NCBI RefSeq assembly: GCF_030913655.1
Contig: NZ_CP133189.1
Location: 2,356,001 to 2,420,000, forward strand
DNA from: Clostridium sp. MB40-C1
GTDB taxonomy: Bacteria; Bacillota; Clostridia; Clostridiales; Clostridiaceae
DNA length: 64,000 nt
Reading direction: 5' to 3'
The notes under the pieces are model-generated. The model saw only the letters and a list, made by a program, of their open reading frames with translations. It did not search any database and was not told the DNA's origin. Position numbers and translations under genes: made by a program. This document shows, in pieces, positions 9,570 to 17,889 of this stretch (its first letter is position 1; each line of letters starts with the position of its first letter).

Positions 9570-9852
9570 AATGTTGCTACGTAATGAATAATGGCAGAGA
9601 AATAAGTTTCTTTAAATATATGTAGTTATCTATTAAACCTTCAGTACGCAAAGAAGTACTAAAGGCGTAGCCTTCTAAAAATACTACCATCTCTATGGGA
9701 CGTCCCTGTCCCAGTTCGGCTGCCGGAGTCCATTCCAGCAATTACGTATTTTTAGAATTCTACACCTTAAGTGTCTCTAATTGCTACTTCAAAGTTTAAT
9801 CAGCCAACTACATATATCAACTACATATATAAGGAAAACTAATTCCTCTGCC
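9570..9852. repeat. fold-back repeat copy A (left edge of island)
   Basis: About 225 bp (9581-9805) matches, in inverted orientation, the repeat at 23694-23918 at roughly 85% identity by eye. The copy folds back on itself: 9632-9680 pairs imperfectly with 9743-9800. Further outer arms GGCAGAG (9593) and CTCTGCC (9846) extend the stem. A central hairpin TGGGAC-6 nt-GTCCCA is seen near 9697-9714. It begins a few bases after the stop codon of the dehydrogenase gene. No open frame with a start site is seen in it. From 9853 to the next gene at 10103 I see only A/T-rich DNA. Confidence 0.8.
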
Positions 9853-10102
9853 TTGTTTTTTATAAGTAAGCAAATTATATAATTTATAAACTCCATACTA
9901 TAAAGTATTGAACGCATTGAGTAGAAATCAATCATCAATAGTTTCTATCCTCACTGCTTAAATATTTCCATTTCTAAAATCAGAATAAGTCCTAGTAATT
10001 AAAACATATATTCTATTAATATATGTAATTATTAAAAAATACTTTCTGTATACATTAACAAAATTATCCCAACAAAAATCTTAGATTTGGAGGATTCGCT
10101 AT

Positions 10103-10423
10103 ATGAATAATAAAAATGATAGGCAAGATCTAAATCCTATTGAAAATCAAATAAAAGAGATTGAAAACGATCAGAAAAACGCCTATAATCCAGGCTATTA
10201 TATACAAAATGGTAATATACCTTTATTTATAAAAAACTTAGTTGAATTTCCTTTAGTATTGTTAATTTTAGGTATTATTATACTAACAGTAGTTATAATC
10301 AATATAATAAATAATAATTTTCTTGATAATATTGCTCACAATACATTATCTTCTATTATAGTTATAATGATCTTTATTAGAGGATTGAAAGGTTTGTTAA
10401 AAAATCATAAAAATAACAAATAA
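10103..10423 (+). CDS. small membrane protein of unknown function
   Basis: A 106-aa protein I do not recognise. The N-terminal 55 residues are hydrophilic, Asn/Lys rich and Pro/Tyr containing (AYNPGYYIQNGNIP). Two hydrophobic segments follow at about 54-73 and 80-93, then a basic tail. The start has a TGGAGGA ribosome site. It is convergent with the secreted-protein genes on the other strand, 31 nt apart. Its place next to the fold-back repeat marks it as part of the accessory island. Confidence 0.6.
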   Translation: MNNKNDRQDLNPIENQIKEIENDQKNAYNPGYYIQNGNIPLFIKNLVEFPLVLLILGIIILTVVIINIINNNFLDNIAHNTLSSIIVIMIFIRGLKGLLKNHKNNK

Positions 10424-10454
10424 TACAATAACCTTTAAACTATAAAAGCACAAA

Positions 10455-10826
10455 CTAAATTGTGTAATAATGTAATCCTTGTTGTGGATACCCTTGTCCA
10501 TCAATCCAAACGTGAGATTGAGAAGGGGCTAATAATCGCCCCGCATTATCTGTTCCTTGCCATGCTGCATAGTATGTGACTCTTCCATCTCCACGATATA
10601 TACTTATTTTTTTAGGACTTTCTTCGTACTTCTCTCTAGGTTCACCTTTTTTATACAAAGTTACAAGCTTTCCATTTATAGTTTCTTGAATTGTATCAAG
10701 TATATCTGCTTTTTTAGTATATTTCTTAGTTCTTAGTATTTCTTCAGCTTTAATATTACTTTTAAAGCTACAAACAGAAAACATCATAGAAATAACTAAT
10801 ATTTTCGCTATTATTTTTTTTGTCAT
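10455..10826 (-). CDS. small secreted protein, unknown function
   Basis: About 123 aa with a Sec-type signal peptide: basic MTKKIIAK, hydrophobic ILVISMMFSVCSF, and a possible cleavage site near NIKAEE. The mature part is Lys/Glu rich in its first half. A Tyr/Trp-rich tail follows (RGDGRVTYYAAWQG, SHVWIDGQGYPQQGLHYYTI). I chose the second ATG because AAGGAAGG lies about 6 nt before it; the first ATG directly abuts that site. It starts 6-12 nt after the stop of the CAP-domain gene, so the two are one transcript. No family recognised. Confidence 0.65.
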   Translation of the reverse strand: MTKKIIAKILVISMMFSVCSFKSNIKAEEILRTKKYTKKADILDTIQETINGKLVTLYKKGEPREKYEESPKKISIYRGDGRVTYYAAWQGTDNAGRLLAPSQSHVWIDGQGYPQQGLHYYTI

Positions 10827-10838
10827 TATCATCCTTCC

Positions 10839-12332
10839 TTACTCACTTAAAATTAAATAAACTCCTGATAATCCATTCAAATCCCCATTACGACGTGGAG
10901 CTTGGTATAAATAAGCTACTCCAATACTTTTAGCTTTTGGATTATATATTATATTTTCTACATTAACATCATCTATTGACTTTTTATCCTTCCAGTAGTT
11001 AACAAAATCTTTTGAAGATGATAGCCAACGTGAGTTTTGGTTTAAAATTCTTATCTTTTTATCATAACCAAACAACTCTTTAGCACTATCTTCTAAGTTT
11101 TGTTTGTTAGCATTTCTAAAAGCTTCATATTCTTCATCTGTCAAAGGATTCTCATATATTTTTTCATTGTTTTTAAATAGGAATGGAGTTTTTCCTACTA
11201 CCCAACGTCTCCAAACGCTACCCCAGTCAACAGTTTTATCAATATTATTATATTTGTCAGTAAACTCTTTTCCTGTGAAATCATCTGTACTAGTATAACC
11301 TGTATAACTATAGCCTAAGTAACATCTTTTAACTGCCCATTTAGATATAGCATTTAAATCATTGTTAGTTTCTAAATGATTTAACCCTTTCTCTTTTCTC
11401 TTTTCATTTATAAGGTTAATCATATTTTTTTCTTCATCTACTCTCCAAATGAATTGTAAGAATTGATTATTTTTAATATCACTCATAGGTAGAAAATGAC
11501 AATAAGAATCAATAACTTCATCATAACCTTTTGGCATTACATTACCGTAAAAGTCTTTTTGTTCCCATTGTGAATGAAGTGGTATTCTTGAAAAATATAC
11601 AACATTATCTAAATTATTAACTTTGTTAAACTTAACATTTACATTAGGCATTTTTGTATAGATATTAGGATCTGTTATATCTGCATACTTTTCATTTTTA
11701 TATTTCTTATTAAAGTTATTTATTTGCTCTAAATAACTATCTTCTGTATGAAGAGGTTGTGTGAATTCGCTGTAATCCCATTGTTTTTTAGTGAAATCAC
11801 GTTTTGTTCCTCTATAAGCATTAAGTACAGTTTCCATACTATCTCTTTCTACGTTTCCGCTATTACTATCATTAGCTTTCACAGTAAACTTCATTGTTAC
11901 AGTATGTCCTAAACCTTTACCTTTTTTAGTTTTTATTCCTTCATATATATTCAAGGTGTAGTTTTCTCCACTTTTATATCCATCTTTTGGAGCTTCTACA
12001 AGAAGTATTTTGTTATTACCTTCCTTTAATTTTAAAGTTACTGGAACAGTACTGCCTGTTTTATCAGTTACTTTTACATTTTTTCCACTTACTGTTGAGA
12101 AATCTATTTCTGTATTGAATTGTATTGCAAAAGTTTTATTGCTGTCTATGTTCTGTTTTGAAGGTAAATCTTTATGTCCTTTTACAGCTTGTACTTTTAT
12201 GGCTGTTACATACTCTTTTGTAGTATTGCTTACTGATGGTGTTTGAATTTGAGCATTTGCTGGTGTTGTTCCTGCTCCTGCTGCTAGAATTGCTGCTCCA
12301 ATAATTAATGCTGATATTTTTTTGTTTTTCAC
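10839..12332 (-). CDS. secreted protein with SbsA-type Ig domain and CAP-like domain
   Basis: A 497-aa exported protein. Residues 1-27 form a signal peptide ending in ANA. Residues 40-150 look like a bacterial Ig-like (Big_5/SbsA) domain: KTFAIQFNTEIDFSTVSGKNV and GENYTLNIYEGIKTKKGKGLG. Around residues 300-400 a divergent CAP (SCP/YkwD) domain is suggested by NLINEKRKEKGLNHLETNND followed by LNAISKWAVKRC. The start is GTG with AAAGGAG 10 nt upstream; the nearby ATG is out of frame. It is co-transcribed with the small secreted protein that follows. The domain calls come from pattern only; the catalytic or binding role is unknown. Confidence 0.68.
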   Translation of the reverse strand: MKNKKISALIIGAAILAAGAGTTPANAQIQTPSVSNTTKEYVTAIKVQAVKGHKDLPSKQNIDSNKTFAIQFNTEIDFSTVSGKNVKVTDKTGSTVPVTLKLKEGNNKILLVEAPKDGYKSGENYTLNIYEGIKTKKGKGLGHTVTMKFTVKANDSNSGNVERDSMETVLNAYRGTKRDFTKKQWDYSEFTQPLHTEDSYLEQINNFNKKYKNEKYADITDPNIYTKMPNVNVKFNKVNNLDNVVYFSRIPLHSQWEQKDFYGNVMPKGYDEVIDSYCHFLPMSDIKNNQFLQFIWRVDEEKNMINLINEKRKEKGLNHLETNNDLNAISKWAVKRCYLGYSYTGYTSTDDFTGKEFTDKYNNIDKTVDWGSVWRRWVVGKTPFLFKNNEKIYENPLTDEEYEAFRNANKQNLEDSAKELFGYDKKIRILNQNSRWLSSSKDFVNYWKDKKSIDDVNVENIIYNPKAKSIGVAYLYQAPRRNGDLNGLSGVYLILSE

Positions 12333-12538
12333 TTTTCATTCGCTCCTTTTGTTTTCCTTAAGTCAAAATAATAAATATGTTTCTTAAACACTATGATTTC
12401 ATATAATTAAAAGTTTCCTCAGCTTCAAATTAAAATTTTCAACTCTCTTTGAAGTCTAAAAATACTTAAAAATTATTAAACTACTTTTAATTATCGTTTG
12501 TTATAATAAATTATTCAAATAAATCCTTAATTAGGAAT

Positions 12539-12628
12539 TCAATATATTTCTTTCCTTCTATATTTAGGTGCAAACACTATATGATATTTACACCCCCACT
12601 TAGTATGTGCTAAACTATTATTGTCCAT
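12539..12628 (-). pseudogene. IS200/IS605 TnpA N-terminal remnant
   Basis: Codes for 29 aa starting MDNNSLAHTKWGCKYHIVFA and ending PKYRRKEIY before a stop. This is the N-terminus of the single-strand transposase TnpA (Y1 HUH family), normally about 150 aa, so most of the gene is gone. The next bases do not continue the family in another frame. The remaining bases between 12333 and 12538 show no gene. Confidence 0.82.
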
Positions 12629-12727
12629 TTTGGGCAATACCTCCTTTGATTCTAGATTGGCTAGCGAAACCATATCTATTTTATCAAAGTGAGGTATTTT
12701 TTTTCAAAGCTTAAGCTTTTTTGAACA

Positions 12728-12744
12728 CACCTGCATAGCAGGTG
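12728..12744. mobile_element. subterminal hairpin of the IS200-like left end
   Basis: CACCTGC-ATA-GCAGGTG, a 7-bp stem with a 3-nt loop about 100 nt upstream of the tnpA remnant. Small imperfect palindromes near the ends are what TnpA recognises, so this is probably the surviving left end. Confidence 0.55.
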
Positions 12745-12764
12745 GTTTTCTTTGTAGACAATAA

Positions 12765-12802
12765 AACTACAAAAGCTACTGATTTAAGTAGCTTTTGTAG
12801 TT
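12765..12802 (-). terminator. terminator of the RiPP operon
   Basis: Perfect 16-bp stem (12765-12780 with 12787-12802) and a 6-nt loop, 8 nt after the exporter stop codon. A T-rich tract follows in the minus direction. Confidence 0.85.
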
Positions 12803-12809
12803 ATTAAAA

Positions 12810-14507
12810 TTAACTTACTTTGCTTTTACAAAACCATTTATTATAAAAGTATCCTTCTTTAGAAATTAACTCTTCATAACTTCCATGTTCTATTAATTGA
12901 CCTTGATCCATTACTAATATTTCATCAAAATTTGATAGTTTACCGTTGATCTTGTGAGTGATCATAATACATGTAACATCATCTAAGTTCAAAACAGTAT
13001 CTATAAAAAATGAGACTGAATGTAAATCCAAAGCAGAATCAGGCTCGTCTGCAAGTAGTATACTTGTATTTTTTAATATTTCTCTAGCTATTACAATTCT
13101 TTGTTTTTCCCCGCCTGATACAGAATCTAAATCATTTAAATTAAATTCCATTCCTGAAGCATGCTTTTGGGAAAATTCACTTATTTTTAATCCATTAACT
13201 AGTTCATTATATTTATTGTCATCATAATTTTTATTTAAAGTTATATTATCTCTTATGGATTTATTAAATAGAAATAAATCTTGGTTAATATAAGCTAAAT
13301 TGTCATAAATAAAATCCTCTTTTAAATCTTTAATATTATAATTATCAAATAGGATATCACCTTCATACTCATTAAAGTAATTAGAAATTAATTTTAAGAT
13401 TGTGCTTTTACCGGATCCATTTCCTCCTATTATTGCATAGTTCTTATTTTTATTAAATGTAAAATCAAAATCTTTAACTGCATACTTTTGATTACTAGGA
13501 TATTTAAACGAAACATTTTTAAACTCTATGCATTCATTAAAACCTTCTTTATTTATCAGTGTTTCAGAATCAGAATTATTATATTCAATGATTTTGCTGT
13601 ATGTGTTTTGTATGTCCTCTACAGATTTAATTTTATTGACACTAGTCATAATATCCATAACTGGTGATACTATATTAAATAGCAATTGTATTAAAGCAAT
13701 TAATGATCCAACTGTTAAGACATTATCTATTACTAGCCATCCACCAAAAATAAAAACTAATAAAGTCAATATAGTAGTTAGAAACATTAAAAAGCATTGT
13801 ACCAATGTCATATAATTTCTCAAATCGTATTTTGTGTTTTCTAAATCTTTAGTTACATCAAAACACTCCTCTGTGGCCATTTCAATTATTTTAAAAGACT
13901 TAATAACCTTAAATCCATTAAGTACCTCTGTAATTTTGTTCATTGACTTTTCATGATTTCTACTTAAATTTTCACTATATCTTTTAGCCTTTTTAGATAA
14001 AAGTGCAGGGACAATTACAGCAATAATCAGTGCAGCGATTATGAATAATAACAATATCGGATAAACTAAGATTATACCTATAGCAGCAAATATAAATAAA
14101 ATTATTTTTTCTATTATCTCTATTTTAGTTATAACGGAATTTTCCTCATATCTGTTTAAGTCATTAAAAATAAAAGATATGTACTTAGATAAATCACTTT
14201 TATAGAAATATGGGATTTTAAACGAAAAGATTTTTTTATATAAGTTTTCTTTTAAATTAAGCATAACTATCTTAGTATATCGATTTTTCAACCTAGAATA
14301 TATATTAAAGCTGACAATTTGAACCATTACAATCAGAATAGCTAGTAGTATTTTTCCATAATAATCATTAAAATTTTTCTCTGTCAAACAATCAACTATA
14401 CTTTTGAAACTCAATGAGAATGCAATTGTTGAACCATTGTATATTAAAATTGAAATACTGAGTAGAAAAAAGAATATATATTTATTATTTTTAGTCTTTT
14501 GCCTCAT
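12810..14507 (-). CDS. ABC exporter (fused membrane and ATPase domains), RiPP cluster
   Basis: A 565-aa type-IV ABC exporter half-transporter. The N-terminal half (about 1-300) carries six predicted membrane helices. The ATPase half has Walker A GGNGSGKST near residue 363, the signature SVSGGEKQRIVIAREIL near 462, Walker B ILLADEPDSALD near 483 and the ITHK switch histidine. There is no N-terminal C39 peptidase domain, so it would not cut a double-glycine leader itself. It is the last gene of the peptide cluster, 53 nt after the CPBP gene, with an AAAGGAGGA ribosome site. Likely role: export of the modified peptide, or self-protection. Confidence 0.85.
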   Translation of the reverse strand: MRQKTKNNKYIFFFLLSISILIYNGSTIAFSLSFKSIVDCLTEKNFNDYYGKILLAILIVMVQIVSFNIYSRLKNRYTKIVMLNLKENLYKKIFSFKIPYFYKSDLSKYISFIFNDLNRYEENSVITKIEIIEKIILFIFAAIGIILVYPILLLFIIAALIIAVIVPALLSKKAKRYSENLSRNHEKSMNKITEVLNGFKVIKSFKIIEMATEECFDVTKDLENTKYDLRNYMTLVQCFLMFLTTILTLLVFIFGGWLVIDNVLTVGSLIALIQLLFNIVSPVMDIMTSVNKIKSVEDIQNTYSKIIEYNNSDSETLINKEGFNECIEFKNVSFKYPSNQKYAVKDFDFTFNKNKNYAIIGGNGSGKSTILKLISNYFNEYEGDILFDNYNIKDLKEDFIYDNLAYINQDLFLFNKSIRDNITLNKNYDDNKYNELVNGLKISEFSQKHASGMEFNLNDLDSVSGGEKQRIVIAREILKNTSILLADEPDSALDLHSVSFFIDTVLNLDDVTCIMITHKINGKLSNFDEILVMDQGQLIEHGSYEELISKEGYFYNKWFCKSKVS

Positions 14508-14560
14508 ATAATTTCCTCCTTTTACAAATATTTTTAATTTTCACTTCAACGTATTTTAGC

Positions 14561-15202
14561 TTATTTAAGTATTCCAGTGGATAACATATTATTAATAAAA
14601 TGCAGCATAACTGGTATATACAATTTATCTGTTTTTAAATATGCATATCCTGTAATAAGAGCCAGGGGGAATCTATAGAGCAGGTTTATATATGGAGAGG
14701 CTGCATTATGTAAAACAAAAGCAAATACTAAGGCACAGAGTACCACCCTAAATACTGAATTCGAGCATATTTTTTTTGTTTGAAAAAACATGACTCCTTT
14801 AGTAAAAAATTCTTCTGCTAACACTACTCCTAAATTTTGCAGTGTGGCTATAATAAGAAGAGTACATGCAAAATTAGTTTTAATTATTAAAAATCCATAT
14901 AGGCTTACAATACTTATTAAACAAAATATAGACTCTTTCTTAGTTATCTTTGATATGCCAAATTCAGCTAGTGATACACCATATATTTTTTTAAAAAATA
15001 AGTATGGCAAAATAACCATACATAATCCCATAGAAACCCATGTACTCAATATAGTAGTAGTATAATTAACTGTATTAACAAAAACCTTGCTTAATATAAG
15101 AGCGCTTATCAATAAAAGAAGTATTGGAATAAAAACAATACATATGAACCCAAATATAGGTTTTAATTTATTTTTAAAGAAGATAGCATTGACTTTATTC
15201 AT
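14561..15202 (-). CDS. CPBP-family intramembrane protease, RiPP cluster
   Basis: A 213-aa polytopic membrane protein with the CPBP (Abi/CaaX protease) motifs. These are AEEFFTKGVMF near residue 130 (EExxxR-type with Lys in place of the usual Arg), FAFVLHN near 160 and MLHFINN near 200. In peptide clusters such proteins act as leader or core processing enzymes or as immunity proteins. Which applies here is not known. It overlaps the start of the following frame of the permease gene by 4 nt (ATGA-type coupling). The Lys for Arg change may affect activity. Confidence 0.78.
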   Translation of the reverse strand: MNKVNAIFFKNKLKPIFGFICIVFIPILLLLISALILSKVFVNTVNYTTTILSTWVSMGLCMVILPYLFFKKIYGVSLAEFGISKITKKESIFCLISIVSLYGFLIIKTNFACTLLIIATLQNLGVVLAEEFFTKGVMFFQTKKICSNSVFRVVLCALVFAFVLHNAASPYINLLYRFPLALITGYAYLKTDKLYIPVMLHFINNMLSTGILK

Positions 15203-15999
15203 TGCAAATCACTACCTTTAAATTTTTTAACAGCTAATAAATTAAAAATAATAATATATATAATGTTAAGTAAAATAAATGCGAAAAATAAATTTAATTT
15301 TTCACTATAATTTACAACTACTTGATTAGTTGTTGAAAATACATCATCACTGAGTTTAATTAGATAATACCAAGGATTAATATTTTGAAGATATGGGACT
15401 CTAAAGGTATTATGAAATACCAAAACTATAACAAAGACAATTCCTATTACTGGCGCTGGTTTTAAATAGGCACTTAAAAATAATGAGAACTGTGTCGTGA
15501 GGATAAATGAGGATATATATACAGCTCCTAGTACAATAACTAAAGCCCATATGTTGTTACCTAAGAATTTTCCAGAAGATATAGTTGGATTTTGACATAC
15601 AAAAATATAGTAAATTGCAATATTTATAATAAAAACAATTATAAAAGTTATTGTTGCAAAAGATATTGTAGCTAAATTTTTTGCAAAATACATTCTGCCT
15701 CTATTTCTATATCTAGTAGTGTAAAGTGATATGCTCCCGTCTTCTATTTCACTAGCTAAAATTCTTGAGCATATAAAGGCAAAAATCATAGGAGTAATAA
15801 GTATACCACTAGAATTAAAAATTTGAGTGGATACCCAATAAAGAGCACTTTGATTACTTTCTCCTATATAACCAGATGATAGAACAGCTGCTCCAAACAT
15901 AAAACTAATTGCGACTAAAGCTAATAGCGCTAACCAGTCTTTTCTTTTAATGAGTTTAATCATTTCTATTTTATAAATAGTGAATAATGATGTATTCAT
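15199..15999 (-). CDS. ABC-2 type permease, RiPP cluster
   Basis: A 266-aa membrane protein with about six hydrophobic segments, a short cytosolic N-terminus (YKIEMIKLIKRKDW) and the layout of ABC-2 permeases that partner bacteriocin-immunity ATPases. It overlaps the ATPase gene upstream and the CPBP gene downstream by 4 nt each, so the three are translationally coupled. With the preceding ATPase it probably forms a transporter that protects the producer from its own peptide. Confidence 0.78.
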   Translation of the reverse strand: MNTSLFTIYKIEMIKLIKRKDWLALLALVAISFMFGAAVLSSGYIGESNQSALYWVSTQIFNSSGILITPMIFAFICSRILASEIEDGSISLYTTRYRNRGRMYFAKNLATISFATITFIIVFIINIAIYYIFVCQNPTISSGKFLGNNIWALVIVLGAVYISSFILTTQFSLFLSAYLKPAPVIGIVFVIVLVFHNTFRVPYLQNINPWYYLIKLSDDVFSTTNQVVVNYSEKLNLFFAFILLNIIYIIIFNLLAVKKFKGSDLQ

Positions 16000-16898
16000 A
16001 TTTTCACCTCACTTTTGAAAAAATCATAGAGAGAGCTTTCCCTAATCTGTATGTCTGAAATTTTAATTTTATTTGTAAAAAGGATACTTAAAACTTCATT
16101 AATTAAGTTTTTTTCAACAAATTCAATTTTATTACTATCGACAATAGTAACTTTCCCTTTAAATTGTTCTATAATAATTGCACCTATTTGTTTTTGAATT
16201 ACTTTTTGACAAATTACAGTGTATGTTTTTTTATATAAAAATACATCATCAAAAACTTTTTTCCCATTATTAATCATAACTACTCGGTCACATATATCAC
16301 TAACATCATCTAAGTCATGACTTGAAAATAAAATCCCTGCTTTTTTATTCTTTGCTTTATCTACAATAACTCCCTTTAGCATTTCTTTACCTAAAGGATC
16401 GAGTCCAACAAATGGCTCATCCAAAATTAAAAATTCTGGATCATGAAGTAATGTTTGTGCAAGGCCTAAACGTTGCTTTTGACCAAATGAAAAACTTTTT
16501 ACATAGGCTTTCTTTTTCCCATCTAGATCTACCAAAGTTAAAATGCTGTTTACTTTATTTTTTATTACATTTATATCTTTAATACCAGATGCCTTGGCTA
16601 ACAACACTAAATTATCATAAGCATTTAAATAGTTAAAAAAACTTGCTTGGATAAGTATACCAAACTCGTTTAAGCGAGAATCCTCTCGCAAAAGTTCTGT
16701 ACCTTTGTAGCAGACTTTCCCTGTATCAGGAGTGATATTTCCCGCAATGCAATTTAAAAGTGTGGTTTTCCCAGCTCCGTTCTTTCCTATTAATGCAACA
16801 ATTTCTCCTGCTTTTACATCAAATGTCACATTATCCAACGCTTTCTTTTTATTTTTTCCATAGCTTTTAGATAAATGGTTTATTTCAAAAAAAGACAT
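15996..16898 (-). CDS. ABC transporter ATP-binding protein, RiPP cluster
   Basis: A 300-aa ATPase of the drug/bacteriocin-immunity group. Walker A GKNGAGKTT (about residue 39), signature SFGQKQRLGLAQ (about 137), Walker B FLILDEPFVGLDP (about 155) and the H-loop in SSHDLDD are present. The signature lacks the usual LSGGQ (reads FSFGQ), which is common in this subgroup. A C-terminal extension of about 80 aa is present. The gene has a GGGGATTTTTT ribosome region and lies 351 nt after the precursors, across a hairpin. Confidence 0.85.
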   Translation of the reverse strand: MSFFEINHLSKSYGKNKKKALDNVTFDVKAGEIVALIGKNGAGKTTLLNCIAGNITPDTGKVCYKGTELLREDSRLNEFGILIQASFFNYLNAYDNLVLLAKASGIKDINVIKNKVNSILTLVDLDGKKKAYVKSFSFGQKQRLGLAQTLLHDPEFLILDEPFVGLDPLGKEMLKGVIVDKAKNKKAGILFSSHDLDDVSDICDRVVMINNGKKVFDDVFLYKKTYTVICQKVIQKQIGAIIIEQFKGKVTIVDSNKIEFVEKNLINEVLSILFTNKIKISDIQIRESSLYDFFKSEVKI

Positions 16899-17101
16899 AA
16901 AAAATCCCCTTTCAATGTTTTATAAATGTAAAGTTTTTTCATTATATACTATGTATTCTATTAAGTTTGCATATGAAGGGCTACAGAATTTTTTAAATAA
17001 AAAACAGTGCCCAAATTTTTTTATTTTTGAAGGGTTGTATGTATATTCGTTTTATATATCACTTTACACTATAAATGTTATGATATATTATAATATTTAA
17101 G

Positions 17102-17141
17102 TTGAAGACTCTTTATTTATGAATTAATAAAGAGTCTTCAA
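17102..17141 (-). terminator. hairpin between precursors and transporter genes (attenuator-like)
   Basis: Perfect 16-bp arms 17102-17117 and 17126-17141 with an 8-nt loop. In the minus direction no clean T-run follows, so partial termination with readthrough into the ABC genes is likely. That would let the peptide mRNA exceed that of its transporter. The rest of 16899-17249 is A/T-rich without a supported gene. Confidence 0.6.
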
Positions 17142-17249
17142 TTTAATAATTATATGTTCAAAAAATATTTTTAATTTCAAATACCATATTTAACCGTATA
17201 TTATTAAGAAAAACATTACTTCATAAATATAGAATTATATTATGAAGGA

Positions 17250-17339
17250 TTATTTTCCGAAAGAGAAACAACCAACGATTGGCGCACCAGCAGTAACACA
17301 ACCTAAAGTTGCAGAAGCATTTTTAACCTCAAATAACAT
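17250..17339 (-). CDS. 29-aa RiPP precursor peptide, copy 2
   Basis: A 29-residue peptide beginning MLFEVKNASATLGC and ending VGCFSFGK, with Cys at 14 and 24. The amino-acid sequence is identical to copy 1. The start ATG follows AAAAAGGGGGTAAAAATC, a strong G-rich ribosome site. It has no double-glycine leader and no long leader; residues 1-9 may act as a short one. It stands directly downstream of a radical SAM-SPASM enzyme and copy 1 and upstream of the transporter genes. I read it as the substrate of the radical SAM enzyme, with thioether (sactionine-like) links on the two cysteines the most likely change (inference). It is not a family I recognise. Confidence 0.75.
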   Translation of the reverse strand: MLFEVKNASATLGCVTAGAPIVGCFSFGK

Positions 17340-17461
17340 GATTTTTACCCCCTTTTTAAATTTAAATTAGTCTCATGAACTCTTTAATGTTTAAGATTAT
17401 TTAACTTTAAGCATTACTAGTAAAGATTTACTTCATAAATATGAAGTTACATTATACTGAA

Positions 17462-17551
17462 TTATTTTCCGAAAGAGAAACAACCAACAATTGGCGCACC
17501 AGCAGTAACACAACCTAAAGTTGCAGAAGCATTTTTAACCTCAAATAACAT
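17462..17551 (-). CDS. 29-aa RiPP precursor peptide, copy 1
   Basis: Same peptide as copy 2. The coding DNA differs at one base, a silent Ile codon change (ATT versus ATC). The ribosome site GGGGGG lies 9-10 nt before the ATG. The repeat unit is 212 bp and includes flanking DNA such as the CTTCATAAATAT block after each stop, so this is a recent tandem duplication. Both copies keep RBS, frame and cysteines, which argues that both are made. Confidence 0.75.
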   Translation of the reverse strand: MLFEVKNASATLGCVTAGAPIVGCFSFGK

Positions 17552-17889
17552 AACTTTTACCCCCCTTCTAAAATTTAAACTAATTTTTCCTGAACTCTCT
17601 AATTTCCTGGAATCATTGAGTATCAAGATTTATCCTATGTCTAACCATTTTAATACCCCATCTTCTTTAAAGTGGAGTAAAGAATGGTTAGATTTTGGAT
17701 AAAGGTTTCCCATAAATGATAACGACTTCTAAGGAGTAAACTCCTAAGAATTCTGTTAATACCTTTCAGATGAAATAAAAACTCAACCTGAAAGTTAGAA
17801 ACCTATTTATCAAAAGGATTTTCCATATAGATTATAGTAAAAATAGAAATATATAGAAATCCTTGTGAACATAATTAAAAGCACAAATT
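17552..17889 (-). other. structured leader between radical SAM gene and precursors
   Basis: No supported gene. Four inverted repeats lie in a row: 17631-17701 (arms TCTAACCATT/AATGGTTAGA), 17727-17750 (arms around AGGAGT/ACTCCT), 17763-17794 (CTTTCAG/CTGAAAG) and 17814-17864 (AAGGATTT/AAATCCTT type). None is followed by a clear T-run. This would form a heavily folded 5' region for the precursor message. Processing or stabilisation is inference. Confidence 0.5.

Noticed and set aside
12810-14507. Exporter as a C39-peptidase bacteriocin transporter
   Set aside because: There is no N-terminal peptidase domain; the protein starts directly with membrane helices.
16915-17100. Plus-strand frame of 61 codons upstream of the ABC ATPase gene
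   Set aside because: No ribosome site, A/T-driven composition (Tyr/Phe/Ile rich) and no similarity to known proteins.
17617-17720. Short minus-strand frame MGNLYPKSNHSLLHF in the RiPP leader as a third peptide
   Set aside because: No ribosome site before its ATG and no similarity to the two precursors; it lies in a hairpin region.
17769-17798. GATGAAA and TGAAAG words as a further AgrA repeat pair
   Set aside because: Spacing is 18 bp, not 21, and they form part of an inverted repeat instead.
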